The translations under genes were made by a program, and so were the position numbers. From Dactylellina haptotyla (Eukaryota > Ascomycota > Orbiliomycetes > Orbiliales > Orbiliaceae), in the NCBI GenBank assembly GCA_031310005.1, contig CM062385.1, positions 558,001 through 622,000 of the forward strand: a stretch of DNA of 64,000 nt, written 5' to 3'. Position 1 is the stretch's first letter. Every line of letters starts with the position of its first letter. A model generated the notes under the pieces. The model did not search any database and was not told the DNA's origin. It saw nothing but the letters and a program-made list of their open reading frames with translations. Below, in pieces: positions 48,187 through 60,523 of this stretch.

Positions 48187-51100
48187 TGTTGCGAGGGAAG
48201 CTTCCAAAGAGCATTACTGGGTCGTCGCGCAATCTGTTCTTTCAGGTGGAGCGAAAAAAAGGGCCCGAGCCACTTCTTTCGCAATATATCGTCAAAGTTG
48301 GAGTTTCTGATCTATTCGAAGAGGACAAAGCGAAGGAGGAGGAAGAGAGGAAAAGTGGTAAGTTAGCTAAGCTCGTACTTAGTCCCTTTTCCCTGCGCAT
48401 AAAATTTTTTGGCAGGCGAAACAAGCTTGTTGAAAAAAAAAAAAAAAAAAAGATCGAAAGGGATTGGCCGAAACCGAGGTTGGGACGCTTAGCGGGCTTC
48501 TAGAAGCTGATGCTGTTTCGGAGGCCCCTGATTGGCTGCTAAAAATAGGCGGGATTAGATAATCAAGATCTTATCTGATTAGATTGATGTAATCTGATCT
48601 CTTGATCCTACGGAGATGCCCCTTGATAAACTCGTGGACGCCCATGCTCGCCAGCTCTCCATCCAGAGTGGAACCGGTCCTCGTCCACCAAGGCCAACCC
48701 TCCATAAAAAAGGGACAGGCAAGAGGGTGGAGCCTCTGGCAAGCATCCACCACACTTCCTTCCGATGCGCATCCCGCTCTGGAGACAATGCTGAAGGGAT
48801 GTCTGCGCTGCAAGGTTGAGCAGAGCCTCTGCAGGTTTACTACGACACAATGCACTACTTACTCATCGTGATTACACTCCAAAAATTGCGAGGATAGTGT
48901 GGGGGCTAGCTGAGCGGCACCGCGCTGGTTCCAAAGGGAGAGCAAGAAGGGAAATAGGCACCATTACGAAAAGCCTCATTATCGCATCAGGGTACCTGAT
49001 TCTGACAGCCATTGGGCCCATGTTTCAAAGCATCTACGGAAGCCAAAAGGGTCACAAAAGGCCCGGAAGGGAGACAAGTCCTAAATCCGCAATTGAAGTG
49101 GACTCTGTCTCGCCGAAAACCACGCTTGCTTATCGTTTGCAAGGTCAAAACGCGACAGAACCAGCAAACCGGTCCTGAACACGGTAAGACTCTCTCTGTG
49201 ATTTCCTTTTATTCACGGAGGGTTTAAAGTGTTTTATGGTGCCCATCAAATTTCTAGCGCTGCCGATGATGTCGGTGTACAGCATGGTACGTGTGCCCAT
49301 CGCACCGGACTTTTAAACGGAATACGACCCCAAACTAAAAACTAACGCATGCCTCGGTATTGCTCCAGCTCTCGAGAGATTGGAAACAGAATCTGCAGGC
49401 CCTCTCATGTGATTGTTAATTTCCGACCAGCCAAAGAAATGGCCACCGCCTTTCAATAGCACGGTGCTCATATTACATGTATGCATGTACTCTGCGCTCG
49501 TAGACGGGAATCAATCTCGAGCCATGTCACCTGCAGGCTCAGGGGTGTTTTATGGATAAATGAAGATCATAGCAACCCGCATTTTCCCAAACACTTATCG
49601 CGTTGGAAAAGGTGTGTATAGGAACCACTGCTGAGAACCGAATATTATAATGAAAGGGACTTATGAGATCTATCCCAGCGTCTCATCATTTTGATGTTTG
49701 CAGCTAGCAACCGTTGTGGTTGAAAAGAAAGCAGTCAATTAGCGGGGATCGAGGGTGCTGCTCTCCGTAGCAAGATGGTAGCTAAGTTTGCGTGAGCAGG
49801 AAAAGGAAAAAAAAAAGTGTCAGCTGGACATCCAGGTCGGGGCCCCGGGGCGAAAACATGGGCCGAACGATTCGGTCAATCTCGCTCCGATCGAACCTCG
49901 ATCCAGCGTTCCCAACCTAAAGGTTCAAAGCGGCCGGCATAAAAATGGGTCATTAGCATCAGAAAATAAAATAAAAACGAATTTCAGCCTGAACGGGAAC
50001 CAGAGCGACGGGATTCGAAAAGAAAACACGAAAGAAAAAGGAAATCCTCGTCACATTCCAATAGTCCAAGAAGTGGCTGATTCGTCCTGAACCCCCTGTG
50101 CTGGGAAGGGCATGGTGGTGAGAGGCTCGAGCGGTTAAGATGGATGGCATTGCTGACTTTAAATGCCACGTTTTTTTGCGCGAAAAGGAGGATCCACAGT
50201 TTTAGCGGATGCGTCGTCCCCAGTTTTCGAGTGTGTCCACATCATGGCTAGGTATTCGGTACCGTTTTCAAGGATGCTTCCCTATCAGACGGACAGGTGA
50301 CCCAATATACAGATAATCCAGCAGCTCTAACATCTCCGGTCGGTGGATCCTGAGGAGCAGCCGGCCATGGCTGTAGCCGTTCGGCGGTGGTTCTTTCCCT
50401 TCCAGAGAAAGGGTATATCGACAGGTCCACAGTTCGTTCGTGAAACTGCAGGTACCCGAGAATGAACAATGGTTTGGAAACCTGGATACTTTTTTTACTT
50501 TCTTTATTTTCAATTCTTTTCAAACATACGTCAGACAGCTTCTGATGAATTTGGATATCGTGGATGTCCTCATATATACACTCAGCATTAAAACATTCCT
50601 CTGAGGTTTCTCATCAGACCTTTTATTCGCCAGGATAACCGAATTCGGTAATACGTCCGATGAAAATGATTTGCCGACAATGTCTACCGAGAGAAATATT
50701 TCGTGGGGGTTTCGGGCATGGGTGGGTTTGTAATGCTTACGTGTCGAAAAAGGTAAAGTCTTCCCCTTGACCGTGCGGTTCCTTACCGCCATGACTCGCA
50801 AGTCATCCTGAGGAGCCTGTTCCTATCAATCCTCCCAAAGACGAAATCACACAGGAGTATTGTATTATAATTGCAGTACTCCAGATGTATCACACCACTG
50901 CAGCTAGAGATACCAAGTGCGTTTCGAAGTGCATGTAGTATATTTCGCAACTATAACATTTGAGGCGTTCTCCTTGAAATTCTCCGGCCACATGTTCAGC
51001 GCACGGATTTGGTGATATTCTGGAAACATTAATTTTAAGGCCGATGAGGGTTCGACGTCTCCAACACCAATCTGTTGGTCGTCAAATGCAAGGTTTGCCC

Positions 51101-54100
51101 TTGCCCTCATCATTTCTCAATATTTAATCCGTCCATTGATTACTGCCCTAGCAGACTTTCGTCGCATTACCCTAATCGAGCTGCCTGTCCCGGCAAAACC
51201 TGCTGAGATGTCTAACCAGGTCAAGTGATAGTTTTTGCAACACGGGACGGCAGTCTAGGATATCAAACCGCTCGACTGGATTCCGGAGACGATTTCGTTC
51301 TGTTCGTTGCACTTGCCTTTTCGCTGTCAGGTCATTCAGGCTCAAGAAGGCACCCCCAACACCTCCCACTCGGCTAATCAGTTGCATGCGTGAGACTCGA
51401 GAGGGACTGCCGCTGAGGCGAAAGGATGAACATCATCACTAAAGCACGCGATCCGTGGTTGGTTTCTTCTGGAACAGCAAGGAGCTTCGTCCCATTCCTA
51501 TCCGCTTTCTCGGAAATCACTCAGCCTGGCCTTATGCCCAGCCTACACACCTCCCCGAAGTTGGTAAATGGTAGATCTACGTTAACCGCGGGTAAACTAA
51601 ACAACCAACAAAATTTCAAGCAGAAATAAAAAAATGACGAATCACATTTGAGTGCTTTGTATTTTAGCTGCTGCATCGGGATATCACTTACGAGTCTTTT
51701 GCAGGCTGAAACGTGACTTTTCTTGCGCAGCATCATTTTGCGTGCCGTGTGCAATCGAACTTGTTGTTCTGCAGCTCTTCTCGAAGCATATCACGGGGTC
51801 GGAACGTATTCCGTGCATCTGCTGGCATTGGGAAAGAGGAGAAGGGCGCCGGTTAATGCAGAGGGCTGGGGCTGCTCCTTTTGGATGGTTCCCCTCCTAT
51901 CGATGATAAGATGTCTCGCTCGTACGGGGCGGCTGGCGATTTGTGATTAGAAAACAAATTTGCGCCTCTGATTCAATCGGCGTCAGCTACTAACCTGAAA
52001 TAGATCGGAACTACGACCGAACAAGCCTGCCCGGAAAAATATACACCAGCGGGAAGACGAGGAAACTGGGGCCTCCCAAAAATTCGGGCAAGAGCCACTT
52101 GGAAGAATTCTCAAACCACCTCCTGCAAAAGTTAGATCTGGGCCAAGGCATTGTGACTTGGTTTACAGACGCGAAAAAGAGGGTGCATTTTTCTCGTGTC
52201 GCAACACTCGAAGTATCATCGTTGATTGCTATTTGTTCCCAATCGCTGCAAAGTTTATGGTGCAGAAATTCTGAACTTGGGGACCTTCGAAATTCGGTAC
52301 ACACTGATGAAACTTTATTGCAAACTGCGCAGTTACTTTTCTTCTTGCTTGAGAAAACCGGATCATATGAAACATCAGCAACAGCAAGCCATCGCCTGCC
52401 CGTCTTGATAACGGCCAGGGGGTGTCTCAATTGCTGGCTGCATGAGCGAGAATGTGGTCAGGGTGTCTTTTGTTGAAAAGCAGTCTTTCGCTGTGTTAGC
52501 ACGGCTGTATGGCTGCATTGGTTCACTCGTCCAAATGACATGATTTCAGCGGTTGCGCAATTATTCATCAGAGCTTTCCGAGAGAGGTGTGCTTTTCCTT
52601 GGGCTCTGGGAGTTTCGTATATTGTCGGGTTGTTTTTTTTAGATCCCCTGCAACCATCTGTCCGGTTCGTTGGTGCCTGAATCCAGTCCAAAGACTCCCA
52701 ACTGCAAACGTGCATTTGCCGTGCAGCAGTTGTCTCTGATATTGACAATATCTCCCTCTCCCTCTCTTGGAACTGCGAACTTGAGATCAATAGCCAAGAA
52801 ATGGAGGGGTAGCAGCTTGCCTGTCATCTATATCCCTTTGTCTTACTGCAGCTCGAGGATCGCCAAAATGGTTTATACTGCCCGAGATTGATTCAGTCTG
52901 TTACAATAAACCTTGGAAAAAACCACTATCAATATTGTCTTCAGTTATTAATCATTCCGGTGTACATGTAAGATATTAAGGTTCATTGAGATTGCGAGGG
53001 CAAAGCTGAGCGTCGTCTTTGGTGTGTGAAATACAAAGTCCAGTGACCAGGAATTTTAAGATCATCAGATATGACTTGAGTTAGGTTAGTACAGGTTTTA
53101 GTGTTCATTAACGGATTTCGGATTTATATTCACACTAGACCAGGGCAGCATTTTCTTTCAGCTTGGGTAGCCCAAACGGCGTGCACTGCGCAAGGTCGAG
53201 TTTCCAATATCTCAAAGGCTGGTCTTCACGTTGCACCTTGTCATGCATACACACCATACCCTGTCGAAAGATAATTGCCTGCCGAAACCTTCCGCATGGC
53301 TCAAGCACCTACCAGGTTCCATCCAATCTATTCCATATCCGCCCTTAGATAAAATCCGTGATGATGTGTTTCTTGACTTTACCTTTTTTGCGGTAGCGAC
53401 TTTGCCTTTGAACTCAATGGCGACCCTTAATTAAACGTGGTATCGGTCTAGTCTCTTTCATCGAAACGCTGGAAGGGGAGGAAGCTTTGCCTCGAATCCG
53501 CGTCTGGTCTCCTAAAATTGGTTGATAGACCGTTTTGGGGGTGAAGATTATTATTAATATTAAGAGAGTGAAATTTGACCAAGACTTCTGAGGAGGCTAA
53601 CTGGAGCACGGAATTCGGCTTCTCGTATTTGCATGTATGTAATGTATCCTGAGTCGCGGTGGTTTAGGAGTTGGGCACGGCAGATGCACTGCCATAGCTT
53701 CACATTCAAAAATAGACAATCCTTCGTCAATTAAGCCGACCGACGACATCATTTCGATCAGCCTTCTGGTGTATTGCTATTGTATTCTCATTTGCAGGCC
53801 GATTTCAAATACCAAGAACCAAGTACCAGCAAGGATCTATCTCAAGCGACCCCAGATCACTGGCCTATCATCATCAAACCGCAAAACCGTTCCATAACGT
53901 GGGCCGGCCGGGAAGGTTGGTTTGCGATTTTTCAGAACGGGGCCTTTGGGGCACCCTTTGGTTTTGTTTTTTCTTCTCTTGCTCTCGTCTTTTAAATCTC
54001 TATTCTACGTATACCCACACTTATTATGCGAAACATATAGCTTTGACTGCGACTGCAACTGGGACCATCCTGACCTGAAAGTCACTACCACTTGCGATCA

Positions 54101-56397
54101 ATATTCCTGCTCTTGGGAACCCAGGGGCTTGCTAGCTTGCAGGGTGGTATCTACTAAACTGCCTAGTAACGGGCACTCCGACCGATCATTATCAATTTGA
54201 ACCACATCCCGCTATCATTCTGCGCGAATGCGCATTTGGTTTACAAACTTAACTCCTAATTTTCCGTTTTCCAGACAGTTCACCTGTTCTACATTTTGAG
54301 ATCTTTTTTTCGCCCTGGCCTCGTATCGAGACCTGGGCTCCGAACGTTTTAAAGGGGAAATCTTCGGATCTTCTCTTCCACAGATTATTTTATTTTATTT
54401 TTAATTTTTCTTTTCCCTTTTCCCTGGGAAGAGCCCTCGCATATATCCGGGAACCAACTTTCCCTTACCACACCCCAGTCGCCATATTGACCTCCTTCCC
54501 CAAAGCATTGCAGCCCAATACTGAGGCTTGTCGGTACGAGTTCCATCCGAGCAAATTATCAGTCGCTAGCTGCAGCTCAGTAGCGCATTCAAAATCTTAG
54601 CGGATTTTGGCCCTTAGCCCCTCTGGTACTTGGTTCGCCGCAGTTTATTGTTTTTTTTTCTTCGGATATCTTTTATTTTCTTTTTCCTGCAGGCTCCCTG
54701 CACCCTCCCCCTCATCATCCCATACCGATACTTTGGCTTGTCCGCATGGTTGTGGAGCGTCTAGCGTCTTCAAATTCAGGATAGCTTCGATTTCTTCCCT
54801 TCCTGAACAATTTCTCCCCAAAAAAACACGGAACTGCAGAGCCTGGCACCAGTCCCCACCCACCTTTTTTACTGGGAATTGGTAACGAACAAGAAGAAAC
54901 AAAAATAAAACATTGTACAGGAATTACCCAGTCCAAGCAATAGACTTGGTTCCTGGAAAACAGAGGCGTTTTAACAGACCAAATAAGAATAATATCTTTT
55001 GACGTCTTGACCCCATACCTATAACACTATCGTACGAACCAGGGACGTATTGATATTGCGGTTCGTGTCAGTTGTGCTGGGCCCTCTTTCTTTCGAACCT
55101 CGTCTCATAAAATTAACAAAAGGCAGCGCCAGCCCTCTTTCCCCCCATAGCGACTGACATATAACGACAAGATACCCACAAAAACCACGTTCTGCCTAAC
55201 AAGTATTTCTTTCTAATTCCGGATAGTGGTTTTGGTTCTTTTTTTATATATTCACATATCTGTGTATTTATTTTTTGTATTCCTTTTTCCTCCGCTCTCC
55301 CTCCTTGCGCACCTCACGTTTAGGCCCTCACTCCAACACGCCGCAGCCTCGCTCGCACCTGCTCACAAGTCCCAAGCGGGTGGACCGTTAAAGCACAGCT
55401 ATCCAGATACCAACCAAGCTGCTTGATTCAGCTGGCTCAGTCGTGCATGTCATTTTCTCTCTCACAAAATATCAGTTTCTGGTAGGACAGTTGTTTGCGA
55501 CTCTTACTGGTCCTTCCTTGCTGCCCCGAGCAGTGTCTGGCTCCAATCGATTCGAAATCCGCGTTTTATCTAACCGAATTGTCCGTTTACCTTCGGAATC
55601 CCGCACGTATTTTTTTCTCCCTTCAATCCGCACAACCGGCCACTGGCATATACCTTAATCTTTAATCTATACCATCTCCTCAACTCCGTGGAAAATATAT
55701 CTGTTTCTCGCTTTTGATATCGACGTCCTCGACTTGAACGACCCGTATCAGCAAGTCTTAACGATTCTCATTGCGTGACTTTTTTTTACCTTTTACCGTG
55801 TCAAACATCGAACGATCTTGTTTTTGGTAAGTATGATATGCCTGATGACGAAGTTCCCTTTTTTTGAAGCCCCAAACAAAAATATCCTCCCTTCTTGTCA
55901 AGATAAGAGGCGTTCTGTCTCCACGCCCTTTTTATTCTCGGTCCCGGACGGAGCTGTCAGGCGGTCTGCGACCTTCGAGTCTTATAGGTAGAAAAAATAT
56001 ATGCACATACAGAAATATACATCTATCTTAAAGATCGAGTGGGGCAAATGTCTACGGATCTATCTTCTCTACATACACTATCCACTTTCTTTTGTATAAA
56101 GCAGATATACATTATTCCGATAGTGTAAAATTTCCCTCGGCTGCGGCTTTCGCTGACAAACCTCTAGATTTCCCCAACCGCCTCGCCATACCTTGCTCCC
56201 AACCAAGACTTCGGAAAGTCTCAACTTTGTTTATTTTATTTTTGTCTTTGCCAGGACTCGACTTCGCTGGTGGATGGCAAATAAGCTCTCATAGCAAGCT
56301 GGAATTAGGGATAAAGGATCAGGGACTTGGTATTTTGGGATATTTCCTCTTTCATCTTTAGGAGGAAATCGGACTTGGGCACCGCTATATAACCGAC
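48187..56397. other. Gene-free stretch of 8.2 kb
   Basis: The longest stretch without a gene I can support. Short open frames (the longest is 52099-52476, 125 codons) resemble nothing I know and have no clear splice partners. No transposase, reverse transcriptase or long terminal repeats were noticed. It includes a 19-base poly(A) run at 48433-48451, near the DCAF4-like promoter. T-rich and pyrimidine-rich sequence from about 54300 to 56397 may be a long promoter and leader of the C2H2/Zn2Cys6 gene. Confidence 0.4.
48433..48451 (+). repeat. Poly(A) tract, 19 bases
   Basis: An uninterrupted run of 19 A about 250 bp upstream of the minus-strand start at 48186. It could be a poly(dA:dT) promoter element or the tail scar of a retroposed sequence. 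No target-site duplication was evident. Confidence 0.8.
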
Positions 56398-58178
56398 ATG
56401 GAAAGAATTCTACACGACCAACAGTCGCAGCCCTTTTATCCACGATCTTCAGTATCGATTCATCAACCTCCCGTCAGCGGGTCAGCTTTTTCCGGTATGA
56501 ATTCCACGTCGTTCAGCTCGGCTCCGTCCTACCAGTCCGGACCCGCCCCGGCGCCGTATTCTACACAAATGTCGCAGCAGAGAATAGCGCCGGCCGGATT
56601 AACAGAGCACGAAGGAGCCCAGAATCTCGCAAATCTATCGAACTCAACCCCTTTCACGTCTCATAGACAGCAGCCGGTCCCGCTGTTGCCCATGCCGACC
56701 AACTCTATGCAACAACAGCCTCAGCATCAAAATGCGTTGGCGCCGTTGGCATCTGCACCTCCCGCAAACCATCGTGGGAGTGTAACCCAGGGCCCGCTGG
56801 TTGCGCCAAATGCTGCTACGAGCGGCCAGAGGGCGGGGACTGGCAAAGCGGGTGAGAAGTTTGCGACGAACGTACCGTTTCCCGTGGCACCACCGACCAA
56901 GGATGCCAATGGCAAATTCCCCTGTCCGTACTGCACGAAGACTTATCTCCATGCGAAGCATCTGAAGCGCCACCTCTTACGACGTAAGTTGCAGTGGAAA
57001 GCGGGCTGCTAATTTGCTTGCTATCTCCCCTTATCCATGTAGGCAAACTCGCTAACATTCCTCTTTGCAGATACCGGGGACCGACCCTACCAATGCCCGT
57101 TGTGCAAGGACTGCTTTTCTCGTAGTGACATTCTAAAACGGCATTTCCAGAAATGTTCAATAAGAAGAGGCAATCCGACAAATGCGACCCATCTGTCGCA
57201 AACCCACGCTGCCCGCGAGGCCGCCGCCGCCGCCCAGCTGGCAGCCGGAAAGGGTCCTGCTGGCGGAAAGAAGACGGGCGCGAAGGGTGCCACATACGAG
57301 TACCCCATGCCTCGGAGTCCGTCTCACCCACAGACACCGGCGACTTCGGAAATGAACATGAGCCCTGGCATGTACGCACCGTCGAGCGCGGCCAGCGCGC
57401 CGAATTTCCCTGAATTTCCGCGGCAGAGTCCTGCGGGATCCTGCGACGAATGTGCGAGGACGAAGCTTCACTGCGACTACGGCCAGCCGTGCCAGAGATG
57501 CGCGGCTCGAAACATCGAGTGCACATACCTGAAGACCATGAAGAGGCACTCCGTAGCGGTTATGCCCCATGGCCATGTGCAATCCGGAGCCATGCATCAT
57601 GGTAACGAGCGGTTCAACAACTACCTCCAGCAGAATACAACACAAAATTCGACCCTTTCCTCGCCGCACGAGTACACGACGGAGTCGTTCAACTTCGCTG
57701 GACAGCAACAAGGTGCTATTCCTCACCAGTACAGTCCGCCTCATCTGCAGCAAAGCCACCAGCCTCAGTTTGGTCAAAATTCGAATCCTCACATGCCTGG
57801 GATGCAGAATTCACCGAGAACGCTACCATATCAGCCACGGCGTCAAACAATTCATGACACCCTCTACAGCTCTCTTCACCATCCTCACCAGCCTAACGAG
57901 CTTGACTGGTCGACATTATTGCAACCGACCCAAGAAAACTACGCCGAGACAAACTTCTATGACCCACAGTCAGGAACTAGTGGAGGACATGGACAAAACA
58001 TGGCACCTATGCCAATAATGAATGCACGTCCAGTGTATGCCACCGAGGTAAGCCAAAAATTTCCAGCCATCAATCATGTAGGATCTTGACGTAATGACTC
58101 TAGTCCGGCGTGAGAAGGCATAATTCCCAGGATCACGGATTTTCGAAACCCCCCTCGGAAGCTGTGAAAAAGGAGTAA
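56398..58178 (+). CDS. Transcription factor with C2H2 fingers and a Zn2Cys6 cluster
   Basis: Three exons, 56398-56983, 57071-58047 and 58104-58178, encode 545 residues. After a disordered Ser/Gln/Pro-rich N-terminus, a classical C2H2 finger lies at about 174-196 (FPCPYC ... HLKRHLLRH), completed across intron 1. A second finger at 202-224 (YQCPLC ... LKRHFQKC) ends in Cys instead of the second His, giving C2HC. The linker HTGDRPY is canonical. A Zn2Cys6 cluster follows at C320, C323, C330, C336, C339 and C346 with normal spacing. The rest is Gln/His-rich and disordered, with no helical regulatory domain. Such double-type regulators are known in Pezizomycotina. The targets are unknown, and no neighbouring gene set points to one. 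The start is the first ATG after the T-rich leader. Confidence 0.9.
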
Positions 58179-59625
58179 ATATCGCCAACGTTTTTCCACG
58201 ACGACGAACGATCTTCGAAAGCGCTCTCTATTAAACGGCGACCGATGTTCGGATCGATTTCTTCACGACTTCCCATGGTCTATTTCGATACCATGTTAAC
58301 TTTTCGATTGCAAATATTTCAATTTCGTCTTTTGCTACGAATTTCTTTGAACTAAGTCTTTTTCATTGGTGGCGATATTGCCCAATATTTTATTATCTCG
58401 AAAGCACGTCTGCACTTTTTTTTCTTTCTTTGGAGAGCTGGACGCCGCCTTATAATACGATTTAAAATCAAAACTTTTACCATACTTCTTTCTTACCAAT
58501 CCTGCTCTTTTTTTATCTTCCGGCTGCCCGCCGGATGTATCTACTTCCCTCTCTCTCTAAGGTGTATTTATTGTGTGCTTAAGCATAGCGTGCGGTGTAT
58601 GATATGCAAGTAGTTGCAGTCGTTTCCGATCCTCCCCTTTCACTATTGATGCCATTTCCCAATTCCTGCGTTTGTGCGATGGCTTCTTGCGAAGTATTAT
58701 GGTTTTTTTTAGATACTGGGGAAGACTGCTTGGTTTCCTTTTTTATAGAATGGATTCGGATTTGGGGAGGTGCATTTATTTTTTGTTGTCACTGGTTTTT
58801 TTCTTTCTAGAAGCTTTTTTGCTTTACAATTATGTCGCGGCTCGCTCATTTATGCCCTCCTTCACTCAGGCTATTTATGAATGTAATCTTCCTTCACTCC
58901 TTCTTGTGGCGATGGTTTACCTATTTTTACCTATTTTTATTTTCACCCTTTCTTCTTTATCAGCTATTGGCTTTTTCCTTTCTGCGCGTACGAAGAGAAA
59001 AGCGTTTCTGTATGTAGTGTGTATGCGAGATTCACATATTATCGATGCTGTTAAATTCACGAACAGTCTAAACAATTTTCGGAACAAATCCCCATCGAGC
59101 TATCGGTACGAGATAACAGGCAAAACTTGGCCCGAGTCCACGTTGTAAGACACGGCCAGCAATGTAAGCGTCTGATATTGGTATTTCCACCCGCGCCATC
59201 GCCGTAGTGTGGAAATTAACGGAGAACACAGACACACGGTTATACGGAATGGGTCCCTTTTAGAGGTGATAACTAAGTAGTATTGTGTGTGGTTGACACC
59301 AAAAAAGAGGTGGCGTCCAATAACGCCCCATCAACCACGAGAGAAAAAACCGTTAACCCCGCTTTAAAATACACCTGCCCCTCATAAAAGAAAAACAAAG
59401 GGCAGACTGGGCTGATAATGAACCGCTCGGGGGATTTCCCTAAAAGCGGCCAATACATTTTTTTCTTGGACAAGAAAAGAAATAAATATTACAGGTCTAA
59501 TATTATTCCACTAGTTATCCTTCGATATGACACTGCTCGCAGAGAACCTTGCTCCCTGTCCAGCAAGAGTTATCCGATAGGTTGGCACAGCCTAAACGTG
59601 GTTGGTAAAATTGATTGTCAGCAGC
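58179..59625. other. Convergent 3' spacer
   Basis: About 1.4 kb, strongly T-rich on the left (58300-58990), probably the 3' untranslated region of the regulator gene. An apparent 158-codon hydrophobic frame here arises from T-rich sequence and is not considered coding. Confidence 0.5.
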
Positions 59626-60523
59626 CTAGTTCATCGAAATACCCTGAGCGATATAATAAAACTGTAATATTGCATTCCGCACTGTTGAAACGCGGGACAG
59701 GTTTGCGTTGGGATGTTCCCTCAATATACGCATAACGTCTAATATGCAAGCTGCGATGATGGTAGGGATGTCAAGGGGGCTGGAGAGGATCGGATACGTA
59801 CTGTCAATGATAACCGTTTCGATGGATTCATCGCACTGTTCAAAACGGATGTTGTAAGTCAGAGATTCGGTTCTTTTGGGGGACCGTTCGGCCGGGCATG
59901 GGCATCTTGTGACCATTAACAAAATGAGCGGGGCCGATAACTTACCGCGTCCGCGACATGCTGCTGCTTGACGACGGTCCAGCCCGGATCGCACTTTCCA
60001 TCACAAAACGGAGCTGTTCCCTCCCACATTTGCTGACAGTGGGTAATCGGAACAGCGGTTGCGGATGGGACTGTAGAGGTGACCATGGTTGTTGGAATAT
60101 TGGTGATTGTCACTGTGGCGGGAGCGCCAGTGCCAGTAGGTCCCGCGGCGCCCTCAAATTCCGCTGATTGACTGTTGTGGCACGGATGAATATATATGTC
60201 TTCAAGATAGGCGGAGCGGGTATTACAAACCTTTTGTGTTTCTTGGTTGCGGTTGCAACTCCAACGCCGACTCCAATCACGACTCCCAGGATGATCAAAA
60301 CAAACAGAATCAAGATGATCCAGAACTTCTTCCTCTTCATACCTAGGATTTTCCTCTCAGGCAAAGGGCCGGGGGCAGGTGGAGGAATTGGAGCTGTACC
60401 CAGGCCAGCCTCTGTATACCGGGGTGGTACATAATTTTCAAAAGCCTTGTTATTGAAATTGGCAGGGTAAATAACGTGGACATTGTCGGAGCTATCGCGA
60501 CGGTATTGAGCCTTGCTATCCAT
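59626..60523 (-). CDS. Single-pass membrane protein with short Cys-rich outer part
   Basis: The model has exons 60523-60231, 60171-59946 and 59835-59626, giving 242 residues. The first two exons are well supported. The third rests on a CTGAC branch site and TTTTGAACAG acceptor and is uncertain. The N-terminus is cytosolic and polar (about 1-70, with a Pro-rich segment). One strong membrane segment (about 73-97, Leu/Ile/Val/Gly) follows a KRKK stop-transfer cluster. The outer part is Thr/Ala/Pro-rich (likely O-glycosylated), then has THCQQMWEGTAPFCDGKCDPGW, a Cys-rich motif seen in many fungal cell-surface proteins. Family members usually continue with a CWTG...LC segment, which I do not find, so the 3' end may be mis-modelled or lost. 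Function unknown; a cell-surface role is inferred. Confidence 0.6.

Noticed and set aside
48790-48870. Possible Zn2Cys6-like remnant (KGCLRCK)
   Set aside because: Only the first Cys pair fits. The remaining spacing and basic residues are missing, so chance is likelier.
52099-52476. 125-codon frame in the 8.2-kb gap
   Set aside because: Overlaps an equally long antisense frame (52011-52430), has no recognisable domain and no splice partners.
58672-59148. 158-codon hydrophobic frame (apparent membrane protein)
   Set aside because: It lies in very T-rich sequence right after the regulator gene. Phe/Leu-rich frames are expected there by composition.
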